A stretch of DNA of 64,000 nucleotides from Nitrospinaceae bacterium (GTDB lineage: Bacteria > Nitrospinota > Nitrospinia > Nitrospinales > Nitrospinaceae). The notes under the pieces were generated by a model that ran no database searches, was not told where the DNA came from, and was given only the letters and a program-made list of their open reading frames with translations. Location: assembly GCA_029261535.1 (NCBI GenBank), contig JAJDBF010000014.1, positions 40,593-104,592 of the forward strand, given 5' to 3'. Below, in pieces: positions 24,898 through 33,885 of the stretch. Both the position numbers and the translations under genes were made by a program. Each line of letters begins with the position of its first letter. Position 1 is the first letter of the stretch.

Positions 24898-26562
24898 ATG
24901 CAACCCTCCATCGGTATTGTCACCCTCAATGCAAAATTTATCCACTCGTCGCTCAGCTTGCGCTCCTTGCGTAATGCCGCCCGACAAGGAGGTTTCCCGT
25001 TGACCTGGATCCGGGAATTCACCATCAACCAGCCTCTTTGGAAAATTGCCGCAGAGATTCAGAAGCACCAACCGGATATCCTTGGCATCAGCATTTACAT
25101 CTGGAATCGACAGAAAAGTTTTGAACTTATCGAAATACTGCAAAAACAAAAACCGGATTTAAAAATTGTAGTTGGCGGACCAGAAGTTTCTTTCGATGAA
25201 GTACCGCCACCGGGTTGCACCCTGATCGCAGGCGAGGGAGAAGCCAAATGGGTCGAGTATCTTGGATACGCGAGTGGTGGTAGCGTTCCTCCGACTAATG
25301 TTCTCGATCGTTTTAAATCATTCGGCACCGATTTACCGGAACTCATCGCACCGTATCTGGAAGAGGATTTACCCAACCTGAAGAACCGCTACGCTTATAT
25401 TGAAACGTCGCGGGGATGCCCGTACCTGTGCTCGTTCTGCCTGTCAGCCCTCGACGAAAAAGTGCGCTACTTTGATGAAAATCTTATTCGCGAACAATTG
25501 ACCCTGCTCATCGATGCCGGAGTACGTAAATTCAAATTCGTTGACCGCACCTTCAACTTGAACCCGAAGCGCATGAAGCGGCTCATTGAATGGCTTTCGG
25601 GATTTCCGGATCGCGAATTTCATTTCGAGGTGGTTGGCGATATTCTATCAGACGACATGCTGGACTTTCTGTCCAACGTACCTCCCGGTGTTTTCCAGTT
25701 TGAAATTGGCGTTCAAACACTGAATGAAGATGTCAATTCGCGCATGGACCGCCAGCAGAACAACATCAAATTATTTTCAGCAATCAAACGCCTGATCCAT
25801 GAAGACCGCATTCATATCCATTGCGACCTCATCTTCGGCCTGCCTGGAGAAAACCGAAAAGATGCCCTTGCCTCCTTCGAACAAGTCCTGAGCTTAGGAC
25901 CGCACGAATTGCAACTGGGTTTTTTAAAATTCCTTCCCGGTGCACCCATAAAAAGCCTGATCAAGGAATTTGATTATCGCTACCTTTCGGTGCCGCCCTA
26001 TGAAGTCCTCGCAAATCGCGATCTATCCTCAGAGGATATGATCTTCTTGAAACACTTTGATGAGATTTTTGATCTGTTTTATAACTCGAAGAGGTTCCGC
26101 TTTTCTCTCGATCACCTGTTGCAAACCATTCAGCCGGTCGACCTGTTCACACGTTTGCTCAATCGTAAACAGGAAACACATTCCATGGATGAGCACTTAT
26201 CCCTCGACAATCAGTTTCGTCTCTTCTCGGACACCTTCGGGTTGCATCATGATCCAACAAGCCGCGATCGTTTGAAACTCGATTTTTTATACCACCGGAA
26301 ACAGTTTCGCCTGCCCGCCTTCATGCGTGAAGGTTCTTGGCAATTGCCGCGCTTTGAGCGGACCACGTGGGAAGGGGATCGCAAGACACCGATCCATACC
26401 TTCACACATCAGCTTGAGCTGTCTGAAACCGGTGCCCAGCTTACCCCATCAGAGCACCCGGTATATTACGCCATTGTTCACCCGGCAAATGATTCCGGCT
26501 ATTTCACCCGCCCGACTCTTCATCAAGTTTTTCCCAACTCCCCGGTCAATTCCCGCGCCTAA
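24898..26562 (+). CDS. B12-binding-domain radical SAM protein (DUF4080-like)
   Basis: The 554-residue protein has an N-terminal cobalamin-binding-like domain (SIGIVTLNAKFIHSSLSLR; PDILGISIYIWNRQKSFELIEI; IVVGGPEVS), then a radical SAM core with the cluster motif RGCPYLCSFCLSA (CX3CX2C) near 173-185, and a C-terminal DUF4080-like region. The usual DXHXXG cobalamin ligand is not evident, so B12 binding is doubtful. These proteins cleave S-adenosylmethionine to make radicals; the substrate of this subfamily is unknown. The start at 24898 follows mutM closely. Confidence 0.87.
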   Translation: MQPSIGIVTLNAKFIHSSLSLRSLRNAARQGGFPLTWIREFTINQPLWKIAAEIQKHQPDILGISIYIWNRQKSFELIEILQKQKPDLKIVVGGPEVSFDEVPPPGCTLIAGEGEAKWVEYLGYASGGSVPPTNVLDRFKSFGTDLPELIAPYLEEDLPNLKNRYAYIETSRGCPYLCSFCLSALDEKVRYFDENLIREQLTLLIDAGVRKFKFVDRTFNLNPKRMKRLIEWLSGFPDREFHFEVVGDILSDDMLDFLSNVPPGVFQFEIGVQTLNEDVNSRMDRQQNNIKLFSAIKRLIHEDRIHIHCDLIFGLPGENRKDALASFEQVLSLGPHELQLGFLKFLPGAPIKSLIKEFDYRYLSVPPYEVLANRDLSSEDMIFLKHFDEIFDLFYNSKRFRFSLDHLLQTIQPVDLFTRLLNRKQETHSMDEHLSLDNQFRLFSDTFGLHHDPTSRDRLKLDFLYHRKQFRLPAFMREGSWQLPRFERTTWEGDRKTPIHTFTHQLELSETGAQLTPSEHPVYYAIVHPANDSGYFTRPTLHQVFPNSPVNSRA

Positions 26563-26640
26563 AAAACGGGTTCAATTTCCGACCTGAAAGTTATATAGTG
26601 GAGACTTGTCAATAATTCACCTGTCACCAGAAAAAATGCC

Positions 26641-28320
26641 ATGAAAAAAGGATTGAATTGGAAGAGCCGCACCATAACGGAAGGCGATAAGCGTTCCCCC
26701 AACCGAGCCATGTTGCGTGCTGTCGGTTTTCAGGACGAAGATTTTGAGAAACCCATTTTGGGTATCGCCAATGGTCAGAGCAACATCACCCCCTGCAACG
26801 CCGGCCTCGGTCGACTCGCCGACGTAGCGTCTGAAGAAATTTCTCGCCTCGGCGGCATGCCGCAAATGTTCGGGACCATCACCGTCAGCGACGGAATATC
26901 CATGGGCACCGAAGGCATGAAATGTTCACTGGTGAGCCGCGAAGTCATCGCCGATTCCATCGAAACCGTCTGCCGGGGAGCCAGTATGGACGGCCTCATC
27001 TGCATCGGCGGTTGCGATAAAAATATGCCCGGTGCCATGATCGCCATGGCGCGACTCGATATCCCCAGCCTGTTTGTTTATGGCGGAACCATCAAGCCCG
27101 GTCACATTGGTGACCGCGACCTGACCGTCGTTTCCGCATTTGAAGCGGTTGGGCAATTCAGCGGTGGCAAAATTAATCACGATGAATTGACGGCTATCGA
27201 AAAAAATGCCTGCCCGGGAATGGGTTCGTGTGGCGGCATGTTCACCGCCAACACCATGTCAGCGGCCTTCGAAGCTATCGGCATGAGCCTGCCTTACAGT
27301 TCCAGCATGGCAAATGAAGACAAGGAAAAAGAAACCAGCACCCGTGAGGCGGCAGACGCTCTGCTCAATCTGCTCGAAAAAAATATCCGCCCGAGTGACA
27401 TCATCACGCGCAAGTCTCTGGAGAATGCGATCGCAGTCATCATGGCGGTTGGAGGATCGACCAACGCAGTCCTGCATTTCCTGGCGATTGCTCATTCAAT
27501 GGGTGTTCCACTCAGCATCGATGATTTTGAAGATATCCGCAAACGCGTTCCGGTTTTCTGCGACCTTAAACCGTCAGGAAAATATGTGACGGTCGATCTG
27601 CACCAACAGGGAGGCATCCCGCAAGTCATGAAACAATTGCTCAATGCAGGCCTCCTGCATGGTGACTGCATGACCTGCACCGGCAAGACTCTCGAAGAAA
27701 ATTTAAGGGATATTCCGGACGCGCCACCATCTGGGCAGGATGTCATCCTGCCAATAGATCAGCCAAAATCTGCTGAAGGCCATCTTGCTATTCTCAGGGG
27801 GAATCTCGCGACTGAGGGTTCCGTTGCTAAAATTTCTGGCATCAAGATGAAGCGCATCGTTGGCCCGGCCCGTGTTTTTGAATCGGAAGAAGGCTGTCTC
27901 ACCGCCATCCTGCAGGATAAAATACAGGCGGGTGATGTTGTTGTTATCCGCTACGAAGGGCCGCAAGGCGGGCCCGGCATGCGCGAGATGCTCGCCCCCA
28001 CAGCCGCCATCGTCGGCAAAGGCCTGGGAGATCAAGTCGGCCTCATCACAGACGGACGCTTTTCCGGCGGAACCTTTGGGCTGGTGGTCGGTCATGTTGC
28101 ACCGGAAGCCCAGGTCGGAGGTACAATCGCTTTTGTAAACGAAGGCGACCGCGTCACCATTGATGCAGAACATAACCTGCTTCAGGTTGAGATCAGCGAT
28201 GAAGAATTGAACAAAAGAAAGGCGGGCTGGAAAGCACCGCCCATTAAATATAAATACGGAGTTCTGGCCAAATACGCCAAGCTGGTTTCATCAGCATCGT
28301 TAGGTGCGGTAACTGATTAA
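26641..28320 (+). CDS. ilvD: Dihydroxy-acid dehydratase
   Basis: The enzyme dehydrates 2,3-dihydroxy-isovalerate and its methyl homologue in branched-chain amino-acid synthesis. The 559-residue length is typical. Cluster-binding cysteines are present in [11 protein letters not shown] (near 122) and [19 protein letters not shown] (near 190), and the third in [14 protein letters not shown]. The C-terminal PFAM-conserved [19 protein letters not shown] is intact. It has an iron-sulfur cluster sensitive to oxygen and nitric oxide in many species. No attenuator or leader peptide was recognised upstream; the other ilv genes are not in the window. Confidence 0.96.
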   Translation: MKKGLNWKSRTITEGDKRSPNRAMLRAVGFQDEDFEKPILGIANGQSNITPCNAGLGRLADVASEEISRLGGMPQMFGTITVSDGISMGTEGMKCSLVSREVIADSIETVCRGASMDGLICIGGCDKNMPGAMIAMARLDIPSLFVYGGTIKPGHIGDRDLTVVSAFEAVGQFSGGKINHDELTAIEKNACPGMGSCGGMFTANTMSAAFEAIGMSLPYSSSMANEDKEKETSTREAADALLNLLEKNIRPSDIITRKSLENAIAVIMAVGGSTNAVLHFLAIAHSMGVPLSIDDFEDIRKRVPVFCDLKPSGKYVTVDLHQQGGIPQVMKQLLNAGLLHGDCMTCTGKTLEENLRDIPDAPPSGQDVILPIDQPKSAEGHLAILRGNLATEGSVAKISGIKMKRIVGPARVFESEEGCLTAILQDKIQAGDVVVIRYEGPQGGPGMREMLAPTAAIVGKGLGDQVGLITDGRFSGGTFGLVVGHVAPEAQVGGTIAFVNEGDRVTIDAEHNLLQVEISDEELNKRKAGWKAPPIKYKYGVLAKYAKLVSSASLGAVTD

Positions 28321-28392
28321 CCGCCGCAGAGCCGTTCATCACAATCACCTCGGCACCTTCGCTCATTCACTCTTTTTTCTCTGGTAAGTTCA

Positions 28393-29322
28393 TTGAACGA
28401 CACCCGCCTGCCGGACGGGCTTCTGGCCGGACCGAAAAGAATCAATTTGTGCTACCTGCACGAACTGTTTCGCCACACCGCGACCATGGTTCGGTCCACC
28501 GTCCAGCAAGAGATGGATGCCGACATTGCGTTGACTGCCGGTATGTGGGGCGGCTCTTACCTGGTTGCGGACGACACCGGTGTTTCCAGGTCTAATGTCG
28601 TCCGACTGTACTGCATCACCTCGGTCCCGCAAAATTCCTGTCTCGATAAACAGGAAAACCTGGACCGCTTCATGGACATCTACCGCAAACTTCTTCAGGA
28701 AAATTTCAAACAATATTCACTTGAACTGATCGACCCAAAGTGGGGGGAGCCGATTCCCTACACCAACCGAACACGCCCCACAACAGCCATGCAAATGTGG
28801 GATGCCAGTAAAAGGGTTCAGTTCATGCGGGTATTTTTTGTGTGGAACAAGGCCACCTGGGCGGAGTCGATCATCTACGACACCATTCGGAATATCAAGG
28901 TCATCAAGGAACTATTAAATCTGGATCATCGACCACCGGTCAAAGAGACCCAGGAATTAAAATTTCTATTACAGGATGTCCTTATTATTTATTTCACGCT
29001 TCGCCCCGTGCTCAATCCAGATTTTGTCGAACACGCCGAGCCCACGGTTCAGGAATTATTCAGTAAATTTATTGAAGGCATGCACGATCCTGATCTGGTT
29101 CAGGAACAATTTTTACAGGTTTATTCCAACGCCCTTGTTTACGGATACGAAGAAGCTCTGGCACCGGCCTACAAAAAAGAAGGTCTCGACATCCAACGCA
29201 TAGAAGACTGGCCTGCGGATCGGATCAATTTCGTACCGGAATCTATCAAGACCATCCTCGCACCGGCTCTGGAAGCCAAGTTCCGCTGGTTTCAAAAAAA
29301 TCTGCAACAACAAATGAAATAA
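28393..29322 (+). CDS. Hypothetical soluble protein
   Basis: I do not recognise the family of this 309-residue protein. It is mixed alpha/beta at the N-terminus (LCYLHELFRHTATMV; MWGGSYLVADDTGVS) and mostly helical later, with aromatic-rich VQFMRVFFVWNKATWAESI. There is no signal peptide, membrane helix or catalytic motif. The start is TTG at 28393, chosen as the only nearby initiation codon that keeps the conserved-looking N-terminus; the ribosome-binding site is weak. It follows ilvD by 72 bases. Codon usage looks like its neighbours, so it is probably a native gene. Confidence 0.75.
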   Translation: MNDTRLPDGLLAGPKRINLCYLHELFRHTATMVRSTVQQEMDADIALTAGMWGGSYLVADDTGVSRSNVVRLYCITSVPQNSCLDKQENLDRFMDIYRKLLQENFKQYSLELIDPKWGEPIPYTNRTRPTTAMQMWDASKRVQFMRVFFVWNKATWAESIIYDTIRNIKVIKELLNLDHRPPVKETQELKFLLQDVLIIYFTLRPVLNPDFVEHAEPTVQELFSKFIEGMHDPDLVQEQFLQVYSNALVYGYEEALAPAYKKEGLDIQRIEDWPADRINFVPESIKTILAPALEAKFRWFQKNLQQQMK

Positions 29323-29366
29323 GGTTACGACTCCCCTTCTCTATTCAGTTTACCGTCAGTCCTGAC

Positions 29367-31592
29367 TCAAGCCATAGGCAAATCAATAATAAATGTCGTG
29401 CCCTTTCCCCATTCACTTTCAACGTGGATGGCCCCACCGTGGTCTTCAATAATTTTGTGAATCACCGAGAGGCCCAAACCGGTGCCCTCACCTTCTGGCT
29501 TGGTGGTGAAGAAATGATCGAATACCTTCCCCAGATCCTCTTCTTTTATTCCCGTTCCGGTATCTGAGATTTTAAGCCGTACATACTTCTTAGTATCCTT
29601 TTCTATAGCATCACAGTCTATGGTCAAACTCCCGCCCTTTGGCATTGCATACTTTGCGTTATTGAAAATATTCAGAAAAACCTGTCTCAACTCGTCTTTA
29701 TCAGCAAATAATTGAATAGGCTCTATATCCCTTTTACACTCACATTGGCAAAATATATTAATACTATCCAAGGCAAAATCCTTTTCAATCAGTTCTAAAA
29801 CCTCATCAATCATATTTTTCAATAAAACAGGCTCTATTTTAGATTCTCCCTCTCGGGAGAAGGCTAAAAGTGTTCCCATAATTTTTTGGATTCGAGAAAT
29901 CTCATTCATCACCTTTTCACAAAATTCTTGCAGGCTTGCATTATTCGTTGTGTCCTTTTGTAACATCTGGGTTAGCAAAGAGATAATGTTAACCGGGTTC
30001 AAGACTTCATGGCTGACTCCAGCCGCTAATTGTCCGATTCCCGCTAATTTCTGAGATTCCAGAAGCTTCTTTTCCGTAAGGTTCAGGCGTGCCTCAGTTT
30101 CCTTTCGGCTCGTGACATTTTCCTTGATGGCAATAAAGTGAGTGATTTCCCCTGAGTCCATGACAGGCGAAATCAGTGTAGATTCCCAATAAAGCTCCCC
30201 GTTTTTTTTCCTACTATGAAACTCCCCGCGCCAGGTCTTACCCGACAATATTGTGTCCCATAGTTCCTTATACTCCTCCGGAGACTTCCTCTCGGCCTTA
30301 AGAATTCGGGGATTTTCGCCCAAAATTTCATCGCTGGAATACCCTGTTAACTCTTCAAAGTAAGGATTTACGTATTCAATAGCACCGTCTATATCTGTAA
30401 TAACTACAGATGCGCGACTCTGTTCTATCACCTGTGACAGTTTCCGGATTTTTAAAGAGGACTGTATCAAACGCTCTCTTTGAATCCACACTCTAAATGA
30501 AAAAACAAAAAACAGAACCCAGGACAGGCCGAAACTCACTAAAATTAAATTACAGGTGTACGTGAAGCCTTTAAAGGCTTCATTTTTATCTATCTCGGTG
30601 GTCACGCCCAAGCCCAGTTCTTCCTCCCAATGCCATGCTCCGACAACGTAAACACCTCGATAATCCCTATAACCTTCAAGGTTTTCCCCTGACAATTTCT
30701 TATTTATTTCATTCGCCATATACGTGAGAGGTTGTTCACGACGAGGAATTTCTGACTTATATCCCTCCAGCAAATCACCACCTGGGTCTCGAATTTCTAA
30801 AGACAGAATCCCACCACTTCCGTGTTCAATCAATCCCAGTTCCTGGAGGGTGGAATTAAAACGACTTTCTGACAAGAGTTGACCTTCCCGGCTCAAGGCA
30901 TACGTTTCACCCGTTTTACCCATACGACCCATCTGGAGGGCTTGGGTGAATGTCTTCGAAGGCTTTAGACGAAAAGCCAGTGCCGCAATAATATCTTTTG
31001 ATTCATCGTAAACAGGTGTCACGACAAACATGGTGGGTTCGTTTGGGTTGAGTTTGCCGAATGAATCCATTATTGGAATATCTGTTATAACGGGTGGGGA
31101 AATCAGGGTTTCTCCTTGAAAAACTTTAGGCAGGAATCCCTTTATGTCTTTAAGTAAATTTATCTGCCCTATGTTGGTTTTTAAGAAGGAAGCACGGGTT
31201 TTATATTTCTTGTCAATCAGGATATAACCTACAAACCCGTGCGCCCTGAGAACCGGTTCAAGAAGCCGGTCCATTTCTTTTATGCTTTCGCTATTTTTCA
31301 ACAATTCAGGCCGATTAGGGACGCGTAATTGCTCTTTTATAGCAGAGAGAATATAAGGAAGGGAAGCCCAGCTTTTGGCATCTGCCTTTGCATTGTCACT
31401 CCATATAGCCAAACTCTTTTTGGTCGTATGGAGAACTGTTTCAAGAGTATCACTGATTTCTTCTTTCTCTTTATATTGTAATTGAACAAGCAAACCGTAA
31501 GCCAAAGCACCTAAAAAACAAAGGGCCAAAAGAGCAGAAGAGATCAGAAACCTCGAGTCTCCAGCAAGTAAATGTTCCTCTTTCTTTTCCAC
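29367..31592 (-). CDS. Membrane sensor histidine kinase with PAS domain
   Basis: The 741-residue kinase has an N-terminal membrane helix (FLISSALLALCFLGALAYGLL, about 14-34), a large periplasmic sensor region of about 300 residues, a second helix (LILVSFGLSWVLFFVFSF near 350), a PAS domain (IEQSRASVVITDIDGAIEYV to HFIAIKENVT, about 390-505), a HisKA domain with SHEVLNPVNI (His near 528) and a HATPase domain (NIFNNAKYAM; GTGLGLSVIHKII). It senses an outside signal and phosphorylates a response regulator; the adjacent HD-GYP regulator is the likely target. Its PAS-to-end half closely matches the kinase at 33886-35631. Confidence 0.93.
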   Translation of the reverse strand: MEKKEEHLLAGDSRFLISSALLALCFLGALAYGLLVQLQYKEKEEISDTLETVLHTTKKSLAIWSDNAKADAKSWASLPYILSAIKEQLRVPNRPELLKNSESIKEMDRLLEPVLRAHGFVGYILIDKKYKTRASFLKTNIGQINLLKDIKGFLPKVFQGETLISPPVITDIPIMDSFGKLNPNEPTMFVVTPVYDESKDIIAALAFRLKPSKTFTQALQMGRMGKTGETYALSREGQLLSESRFNSTLQELGLIEHGSGGILSLEIRDPGGDLLEGYKSEIPRREQPLTYMANEINKKLSGENLEGYRDYRGVYVVGAWHWEEELGLGVTTEIDKNEAFKGFTYTCNLILVSFGLSWVLFFVFSFRVWIQRERLIQSSLKIRKLSQVIEQSRASVVITDIDGAIEYVNPYFEELTGYSSDEILGENPRILKAERKSPEEYKELWDTILSGKTWRGEFHSRKKNGELYWESTLISPVMDSGEITHFIAIKENVTSRKETEARLNLTEKKLLESQKLAGIGQLAAGVSHEVLNPVNIISLLTQMLQKDTTNNASLQEFCEKVMNEISRIQKIMGTLLAFSREGESKIEPVLLKNMIDEVLELIEKDFALDSINIFCQCECKRDIEPIQLFADKDELRQVFLNIFNNAKYAMPKGGSLTIDCDAIEKDTKKYVRLKISDTGTGIKEEDLGKVFDHFFTTKPEGEGTGLGLSVIHKIIEDHGGAIHVESEWGKGTTFIIDLPMA
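29371..30430 (-). repeat. Duplicated kinase cassette, copy 1
   Basis: The PAS-HisKA-HATPase coding segment here is nearly the same as that at 33890-34960, in the same orientation. By eye, the last 250 bases are around 90 percent identical at nucleotide level, which indicates a recent duplication. Confidence 0.8.
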
Positions 31593-31749
31593 GGATCACT
31601 CCCGTCCAATATTTTCCCGCAAGAATTGAAACTGTGAATTGCCAATAATTTTTTGCCTTGACTCCAAGTATACCTAACCTCTAGCCTAATGGAGAAGGGG
31701 CATTAATCAAGTCTAAATTACAACCCGTTTAACCGAGAGGTGTCAAGAA

Positions 31750-32724
31750 ATGACCAGCTCGCCATCAATTTTAGTCGTCGATGATGAACCGCTGAACGTC
31801 AGCCTCCTGGAAGCATTTTTGGCTCCGAAGGGCTACAATGTATTGACCGCAACAAATGGCCAGCAAGCTATCGATATTGTTAAGAAAAGCACGGTGGATT
31901 TGATTCTTTTGGATGTAAGAATGCCGATCCTTTCTGGAATTGAAGTCTGCAAGACCTTGAAGGCGGACCCGGAGTTTCAACTGATCCCGATCATAATGAT
32001 TTCGGCCCTCTCCAAAATGCAGGACCGCATTGATGGGCTGGACGTGGGAGCTTTGGAATATATAACGAAGCCCTATAACCTGGATGAGTTGTATGCTCGG
32101 GTCAAAGCATCGTTAAAAGTAAAGGCTTTGACGGATCATTTGGAATCGGCCGAGAAAGTTTTGATTTCTCTTGCCGCCGCAGTGGAAGCCCGCGATGAGT
32201 ACACGGGGTTTCATATTGACCGCGTGACAAAATTGGCCACTGCATTGGGCGAGAAGCTAAACCTCCCGGAGCAAGAATTAGATGATATTCGAATAGGCGC
32301 GAGGTTGCATGATATTGGCAAAATTGGCACACCGGATAGTATCTTGCTAAAACCGGGCAGACTCACCTCGGACGAATTTGATGAAATAAAAAAACATGCA
32401 AAAAAAGGATATGATTTATGCTTTGGACTCAAAACCATTGGAAACGGTCTGGATTTAATATTACATCATCATGAAAAATTAGATGGCAGTGGCTATCCTG
32501 TAGGCTTGAGTGGGGACGAAATCAACTTGCCAATAAGGATACTGACGGTTGCCGATATATTTGATGCGCTGACATCATCCCGTTGCTACAGGAAGGGTCT
32601 CAGCCTCGAAAAAGCTTTTGAAATTTTGTTTAGCGAGGTGAAAGAGCAGAAAATCGATGGCGATGTCGTAAACGCACTAAAAGAGTTGCATGAAAATGGC
32701 GCGGAATTTCACCAGAGAAATTGA
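31750..32724 (+). CDS. Response regulator with HD-GYP output (RpfG type)
   Basis: The 324-residue protein has a receiver domain (1-120) with DD at 11-12, phosphoacceptor Asp55 (LILLDVRMP) and Lys108 (YITKPYN), followed by an HD-GYP phosphodiesterase domain: HD at 187-188 (RLHDIGKIGTPD) and HHHEKLDGSGYP at 239-250. HD-GYP domains hydrolyse cyclic di-GMP to GMP; the motif here is complete. It is divergent from the PAS kinase at 29367, a natural partner. Start at 31750; the ribosome-binding site is GAGGTGTCAAGAA. Confidence 0.94.
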   Translation: MTSSPSILVVDDEPLNVSLLEAFLAPKGYNVLTATNGQQAIDIVKKSTVDLILLDVRMPILSGIEVCKTLKADPEFQLIPIIMISALSKMQDRIDGLDVGALEYITKPYNLDELYARVKASLKVKALTDHLESAEKVLISLAAAVEARDEYTGFHIDRVTKLATALGEKLNLPEQELDDIRIGARLHDIGKIGTPDSILLKPGRLTSDEFDEIKKHAKKGYDLCFGLKTIGNGLDLILHHHEKLDGSGYPVGLSGDEINLPIRILTVADIFDALTSSRCYRKGLSLEKAFEILFSEVKEQKIDGDVVNALKELHENGAEFHQRN

Positions 32725-32776
32725 CGGTCTTATTGTACGCTATAATATTCGCACGCTCAGGGAACCTCTCAAGCAA

Positions 32777-33787
32777 TTACGAAGACCCCATAATATTTAT
32801 GAAGATTTTCAGAATCTCAGGTTCGAATTGTCCCTTTAATTTTGTGACCATAATATTCAGGGCCTCGAAAGCCGTGTAATTTTCAGGTCGGTAAGCACGT
32901 GGGTTTCTGAGTGTGTCAAACGTATCTGCCACCTTACAAATTCTGGCCAGGTAGGAAATCTGTTCTCCCACCAGCTTTTTTGGATAACCGCTACCATCCC
33001 AGCTTTCATGATGTTGTTCCACAACATTAAGGGTCGAGTCTGGGTATCGGTTCAAAGCATCTAATGTTTTTTTTCCTTCTGTTGGATGATTTTTTAAATA
33101 GAGCACGTCTTCCGCTGTCAGGTCTTTGTGGCTTGAAGGATTCGGCAAGACTCCAAAGTCATGAAACAAGCCTTCTTTGCGAAGCACATCCTGGGGAACA
33201 TCAAATAGGCCAATGTCGTGAAACAAAGCCCCTACCCCCAGTGAATGAAGATCAGAAGGTTTTAGACCAACATGCGAACCATAGGCCAGACAATAAAAAG
33301 CCACATTGATACTGTGAGTGTAAGAGTTCATATCATTGGCGACAAGTTTGGCCATGGCCTCAAACTTAACATCAGTTTCAGAAAAAAGACCTCTTATGGT
33401 GTCTACGACCACATCAGCTGTACTGACCATTATTTTCGAAGTTCCTTCTTCGTAAATATCACGGATCAGCTCCCTTGCCGCCAGGAAAAGCTTTTTAGTC
33501 GCCACTCTATGGGGTATCAGTTTTTGGCTGGACAGCTCTCTCAAATGATCAGATAATTGTTTAAAGTATGCACTTCGATCATCCACATGAATATAGATAT
33601 TCTGCTCTAGACATTTGGTACTCAAAAGCATCTTGACTTTATTCTGGTGCTTTTCAGAACGGCCCGCAAATAGAACAAACTTTTCCGTGTCGCCAATCTT
33701 TTCCATGACGTAAATAGAAAAAGTCTGGCGGCCCGCCCTGTTCAGAAACTCCTTGTCAATCAGTCTGTAGGAGGAATTATCTTGCAT
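32777..33787 (-). CDS. HD-GYP domain phosphodiesterase
   Basis: The 336-residue protein lacks a receiver domain. An N-terminal region of about 130 residues (DKEFLNRAGRQTFSIYVMEK) of unknown fold precedes an HD-GYP domain: HD at 190-191 (LFHDIGLFDVPQ) and HHESWDGSGYP at 259-269. The family cleaves cyclic di-GMP. The N-terminal part may be a DUF3391-like regulatory region; this is uncertain. It lies 98 bases downstream of the second PAS kinase on the same strand and is probably co-transcribed with it, while it is convergent with the response-regulator gene. Confidence 0.9.
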   Translation of the reverse strand: MQDNSSYRLIDKEFLNRAGRQTFSIYVMEKIGDTEKFVLFAGRSEKHQNKVKMLLSTKCLEQNIYIHVDDRSAYFKQLSDHLRELSSQKLIPHRVATKKLFLAARELIRDIYEEGTSKIMVSTADVVVDTIRGLFSETDVKFEAMAKLVANDMNSYTHSINVAFYCLAYGSHVGLKPSDLHSLGVGALFHDIGLFDVPQDVLRKEGLFHDFGVLPNPSSHKDLTAEDVLYLKNHPTEGKKTLDALNRYPDSTLNVVEQHHESWDGSGYPKKLVGEQISYLARICKVADTFDTLRNPRAYRPENYTAFEALNIMVTKLKGQFEPEILKIFINIMGSS

Positions 33788-33885
33788 GGCTAAATGTGGT
33801 GATTAGGCATCGGGCGGAAGGACGGCGTGTTGGCATTATTGAGCGGCGACATAATTTTTGAGCGATCCGCTTCATCTTGAGTGCT

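Noticed and set aside
26563..26640. Leader-peptide attenuator before ilvD
   Set aside because: The gap of 78 bases holds no run of Leu/Ile/Val codons in an initiating frame and no terminator-antiterminator pair.
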